Source of the DNA: Jaapia argillacea MUCL 33604
Taxonomy: Eukaryota; Basidiomycota; Agaricomycetes; Jaapiales; Jaapiaceae
Assembly: GCA_000697665.1 (NCBI GenBank)
Contig: KL197726.1
Span: forward strand, 1 to 64,000
Direction: 5' to 3'
DNA length: 64,000 nucleotides
Shown here: in pieces, positions 58,002 through 64,000 of the stretch
Layout of the letters: every line of letters begins with the position of its first letter
How positions within the stretch are numbered: position 1 is the first letter of the stretch
Made by a program: the position numbers and the translations under genes
Notes under the pieces: generated by a model
Seen by the model: only the letters and a program-made list of their open reading frames with translations
The model's database searches: none
Told to the model about the DNA's origin: nothing

Positions 58002-58968
58002 CACGTCGCAATCGGTTATATTCCCCCATTTCGGGGACCCCCTACCCAAGCCTATACACCAATACACCACAAGGAACACGGAATACGTGTTGACAGTCTT
58101 CGAGGGCAGGCCCTCAGGTAGGCGATACCATGCCCAGCTCCTTTCGATCACGTATCGCAACCACCGAATTCACATCTGCCTGATATTTGCGAAGGGATGT
58201 ATGACACGAATTCCTGGGTATCCTTCTCCGAGCCGTAGGCACCTTCGTTTCGAACCTCGAAATCACAGACTCGACTCGACTTGCATGTGCTAACTGTCAA
58301 CTAATATCGATTGTCGGCGCTGTGGAACCAATTTGCTGCTCGGTTTGCTGCCCCTCCAGCGTATACTATCTCGACTTTGAACAATATGGACTTATGATTA
58401 CATCCCTGCACCCTGTCCTCCGCCTGTTAATCATCATATTATTGGAGCTCTTTAGTGACGTGTATCCATCAAGTCGTTACGAAGATGATCGCAGCAAAGT
58501 CCCAGCATTCAATAACCGATACAAGATAAAATCACCTCGATGTGCAGTCTATTACAGTACCATCCACAAAAAGTCAAGTCCGACATGTGCATGAGGCGAG
58601 TTCAAAAGCTCCGAGTCGTCATTAAATGATTATTTAAGCCCAGATTAGGGGAAGGCGTCCGATTGAGATGTCTTTTGAATGTCGCTCTCCAAGACACTGG
58701 ACCGATGACGAGTATGCATAGTGCATGGTGGAACTTCGCAGAGAGAAAAATATTGACGTCGCAGAGGTGACAGTCAGTCCGCCATGACCGCAATTGTCGC
58801 TCGTCTACGTGGACACAGGTTTGAATCCAAGGTAAACAACATAGAGGTGAAGTAACGTACGATAACAATACACACTGAGAAAGCGAAAAACAGCGCTATA
58901 TCGTAAAACATAAATAGTCAAAACGATGTCCAAAAACCAACTACGTAAATAAGTGGCGCACAGGACAA
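58002..58968. other. Intergenic between two convergent genes
   Basis: No coding signal or repeat structure was recognised. Short frames (58322-58594 and others) lack family features. Confidence 0.5.
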
Positions 58969-60725
58969 TTAGGGATTGTTTTGGGGTCGGGTGTCGGGAG
59001 TGGCTGGGGCACCTGGGGGTCGATAGTCTGCATATGGTGGAGGGAGTTCCGCAACAACGCCTCCATCTTGATGTTGCACGATCCGCAGACCTTCCACAGT
59101 GGGCAACAAACCTGCGCTTGAGCTCCCAGCACCATTCGCAGACGACCCAACACCGCTTGCGCCTCGGGGTCGAGGGCCTGCAGCTCCTTTTCGTCGCCTC
59201 TTACTCGTGTCTCCTGACGACGACGACCCATCGACGCTTTCGTCCAGAGGGGAAGTGGTTGACCGGAGTGCTGCCATGCGATATGGATACGGAGAATGTG
59301 GTGAGCCATCCGAAGAGGTGTCGGCGAGGAAAGGTGTGACGGCGGTTGGGGGTGAATCGGAGCACCCGGCCATGGAAGGGTCAAGAGGTTCCCATGCCAA
59401 ATCACCCAGGGCTTGATTGGTTGGACCCAATGATCTTGTACGAGAATAGGCAGGGTAGGCAGGGTAAACAGGGGGAATAGTGTCGGGCTCGTGAAGGGGA
59501 CCTTCGTGCCACGGTCGCACCCTGTTGTCAAATTGCTTTCCGAATATCCACATCTTCTTCTTTCGCATGTACAAGACTGCTCCCGCGATCATCGCGATGA
59601 GAAGGAGAGGGATGGTGACGCCCACGATGACACCGGTGTGGTCCACTGGGGTAGGAGTAGGTGTTGTTTTGACTTGAGTTGAGTTGCCAAAGGTGGTGAC
59701 AAGTCCAGTGCAGTCGACGTTTGTGGATCCATAGGTGTTAACGGGCTGGGTTGAAATGCCCCAACGCCCTGTTCTGAAGAATGGGTCAAAATGAGGTGTC
59801 AGGAAGAAGAGAATGGGGCCTTACGAGTCAACCACGGCAGCTATGGGAAATATATTCGTAAATTTCCAAGTTGATAGAGGATATGAATGAACTCACCAAG
59901 CATCTTCCCGTTGGGATCCGCTCTATCAATGTAAGTCATGACATCGTTTCCTGGTCCCAAGGTTACATTCGTCACAATGGGAGAATTCAGGGCGGCGAGG
60001 GAGATGTTGTAGGGTGGTTTACCACCCTTGACTGTCAAACCCCATTGCTGACAGGTCTTTAAGCGATTGTCCGTAATGTTGGATACGACAACGAAGGAAG
60101 AGTCGGGCGTGGAGGTGATATTACAAGTGGTAGGTGATGTGGCGGCTACGAACCTTGCTCAGCTCCAGTAGCAAATGAGATGAAAAATGAAGGCTCACCA
60201 GTTATATTATAGAAGGTCGGAGCGATCCCACCAGCATTACCGTCAGCGTCTGCCATCGTCAGCATCAAACTCGAGTCTAGTAGGGCTGTGGTTAGTCCCT
60301 GACAACGTGATGAGGCGACCAAACAACGTACTGGCTCGATGATTGACGGTCCAGTGGAGGTTGAGAGGATCCATTCCAGCATAGTCGACAGTTGTGAACC
60401 CTCCCAGTTGAAAGGCGATGACATAGTAGGGCGGTCTGCCGAGGGTGGTGGTGTTTGGTGCGGCGAAGGCGTAAAGGGTGAGGTTTTGACATTCTTGAAA
60501 GGTCGTTAAGAGCGTCTGAGGGGTCAGTGAGTGTTGGTCACACGAGACATGCCGATCGTGGAAGAGGGCAAGAATAGAAAGACTTGAGCAGTGAAAATTG
60601 ACACGCACATCGTTGATTCCCCATTTGAACGCAGCCTTCTGCGCACTGGACCTAGTGATCAGAATCGCGAGCTGCAGCAGGACGAGAATATCCAAAGGAA
60701 GACCTGAAGATAGCCAGGGAATCAT
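58969..60725 (-). CDS. Type I membrane protein with a serine/proline-rich cytoplasmic tail
   Basis: Seen: a signal peptide (MIPWLSSGLPLDILVLLQLA, ATG at 60725). The ectodomain is of about 250 residues in several exons (LYAFAAPNTTTLGRPPYYV, MLTMADADGNAGGIAPTFYN, KGGKPPYNISLAALNSP, GPGNDVMTYIDRADPNG) and has several N-glycosylation sites. One membrane helix follows (GVIVGVTIPLLLIAMIAGAV) with a KKK stop-transfer, then a tail of about 170 residues rich in Ser, Pro and Gly. The tail ends with ELPPPYADYRPP, a PPxY motif that can bind WW domains (for example in Rsp5-type ligases; inference). The architecture is common in Agaricomycetes; no characterised homologue is known to me. Confidence 0.75.
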
Positions 60726-61244
60726 ATTATTGGAGGAGGAGGACGAGGAAAGCAAAGATAGGAGACGCAGGCGGTCGGGTATAGTTGCTGGTATTCAAAT
60801 CATAGCCCGCACACAGCCTCGAATAGGAACACCGCATAAGACACAGACTCGTTCAAACTCAAACTCAACTTCCTGGCCCGGACTACATTCTGCATCTTAG
60901 TATTGCTTGGTACCTTATTGCCCCGTACTCCACAGCTCCAATCTATTCATCGCATCCATAATCCCTCTCAGTGCAGTGGATCGGTACCACATAGCTTGGT
61001 AACTTTGGCGCGCCCGCTTGGCGACCATCACCACTTCTCTGAGAATTTTCCTTCGTGGAGATTCTCGACCCGTGCTCGGGCATGAATACCCTCCGTCGTG
61101 ATGGCTGACGTTGAGTCTCCACCTTCTTCGCCTCGTTGCCACTCGGCGTGAGCACATCAGTTCTCTTATCCGACTCTAGAGTGTTTCAGTTGCGGCTCTT
61201 GAAGTCCAAATGGTTCAACTTTCAAGGGAATTTCTTGACTCAAA
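60726..61244. other. Intergenic, no gene seen
   Basis: About 520 bases between the start of the type I membrane protein gene and the stop of PEX1. It holds the former's promoter and the latter's 3' untranslated region. No other signal was seen. Confidence 0.5.

Positions 61245-64000
<2,756 letters not shown>

Overview
The window is nuclear DNA from a filamentous basidiomycete, most likely an Agaricomycete. Nearly every gene is split by many short (about 50-65 nt) GT-AG introns, and the gene families fit that group: TPR-CHAT proteins, F-box/LRR proteins, TKL-like kinases with HGD in place of HRD, small secreted cysteine-rich proteins and the polarisome scaffold Spa2. No rRNA, no genuine tRNA and no CRISPR array was seen. 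I could not assign a genus. All exon joins were worked out by hand from splice consensus and reading frame.

Layout. 58-3028 (-) is a TKL-like protein kinase. 3601-4784 (-) is a protein with a PD-(D/E)XK-like motif set. 5019-6478 (+) is the very-long-chain 3-ketoacyl-CoA reductase (IFA38/KAR type). 6723-10364 (+) is Spa2. 10704-14768 (-) and 18111-22029 (-) are two long paralogues with an N-terminal C2-like region, TPR repeats and a C-terminal CHAT protease domain. The first carries an in-frame stop between the catalytic His and Cys. The gene-poor gap between them holds a small TIR element (15861-16014). 22383-22818 (-) is a small secreted Cys-rich protein, followed by a decayed copy (about 23740-23965). 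A decayed F-box/LRR copy (about 25280-26470, -) and a better preserved F-box gene (28541-29959, +) flank PCNA (26544-27996, +), which has a highly charged insertion of about 105 residues. About 31070-38800 is a tandem duplication with a period near 4 kb. Each unit carries a D-amino-acid-oxidase-like flavoenzyme gene (33135-34678 and 37180-38721) and a long non-coding upstream part. A third, shorter TPR-CHAT gene follows (38908-41336, +), tail to tail with a gene of unknown family (41604-43417, -) whose paralogue lies at 56197-58001 (+).

44113-45420 (-) is the mitochondrial succinate/fumarate carrier. 46321-50142 (-) is an array of three small secreted Cys-rich paralogues that share core-promoter sequence. 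51237-52151 (-) is a multi-pass membrane protein. 52795-53575 is a large inverted-repeat (foldback) element whose arms each carry Pol III A-box- and B-box-like sequences. 53773-55392 (+) is a single-pass membrane protein, 58969-60725 (-) a type I membrane protein with a PPxY-bearing tail, and 61245-64000 (-) the C-terminal part of PEX1, running off the window.

How the parts relate. Housekeeping genes (IFA38, SPA2, PCNA, SFC1, PEX1) alternate with fast-evolving blocks of duplicated and decaying families (TPR-CHAT, F-box, DAO, secreted Cys-rich, the FNCWWF family). The strongest candidates for undescribed biology are the three TPR-CHAT proteins as possible fungal immune or cell-death proteases, the FNCWWF family with its repeated tail motif, the secreted-protein array with its shared promoter, and the PCNA insertion.
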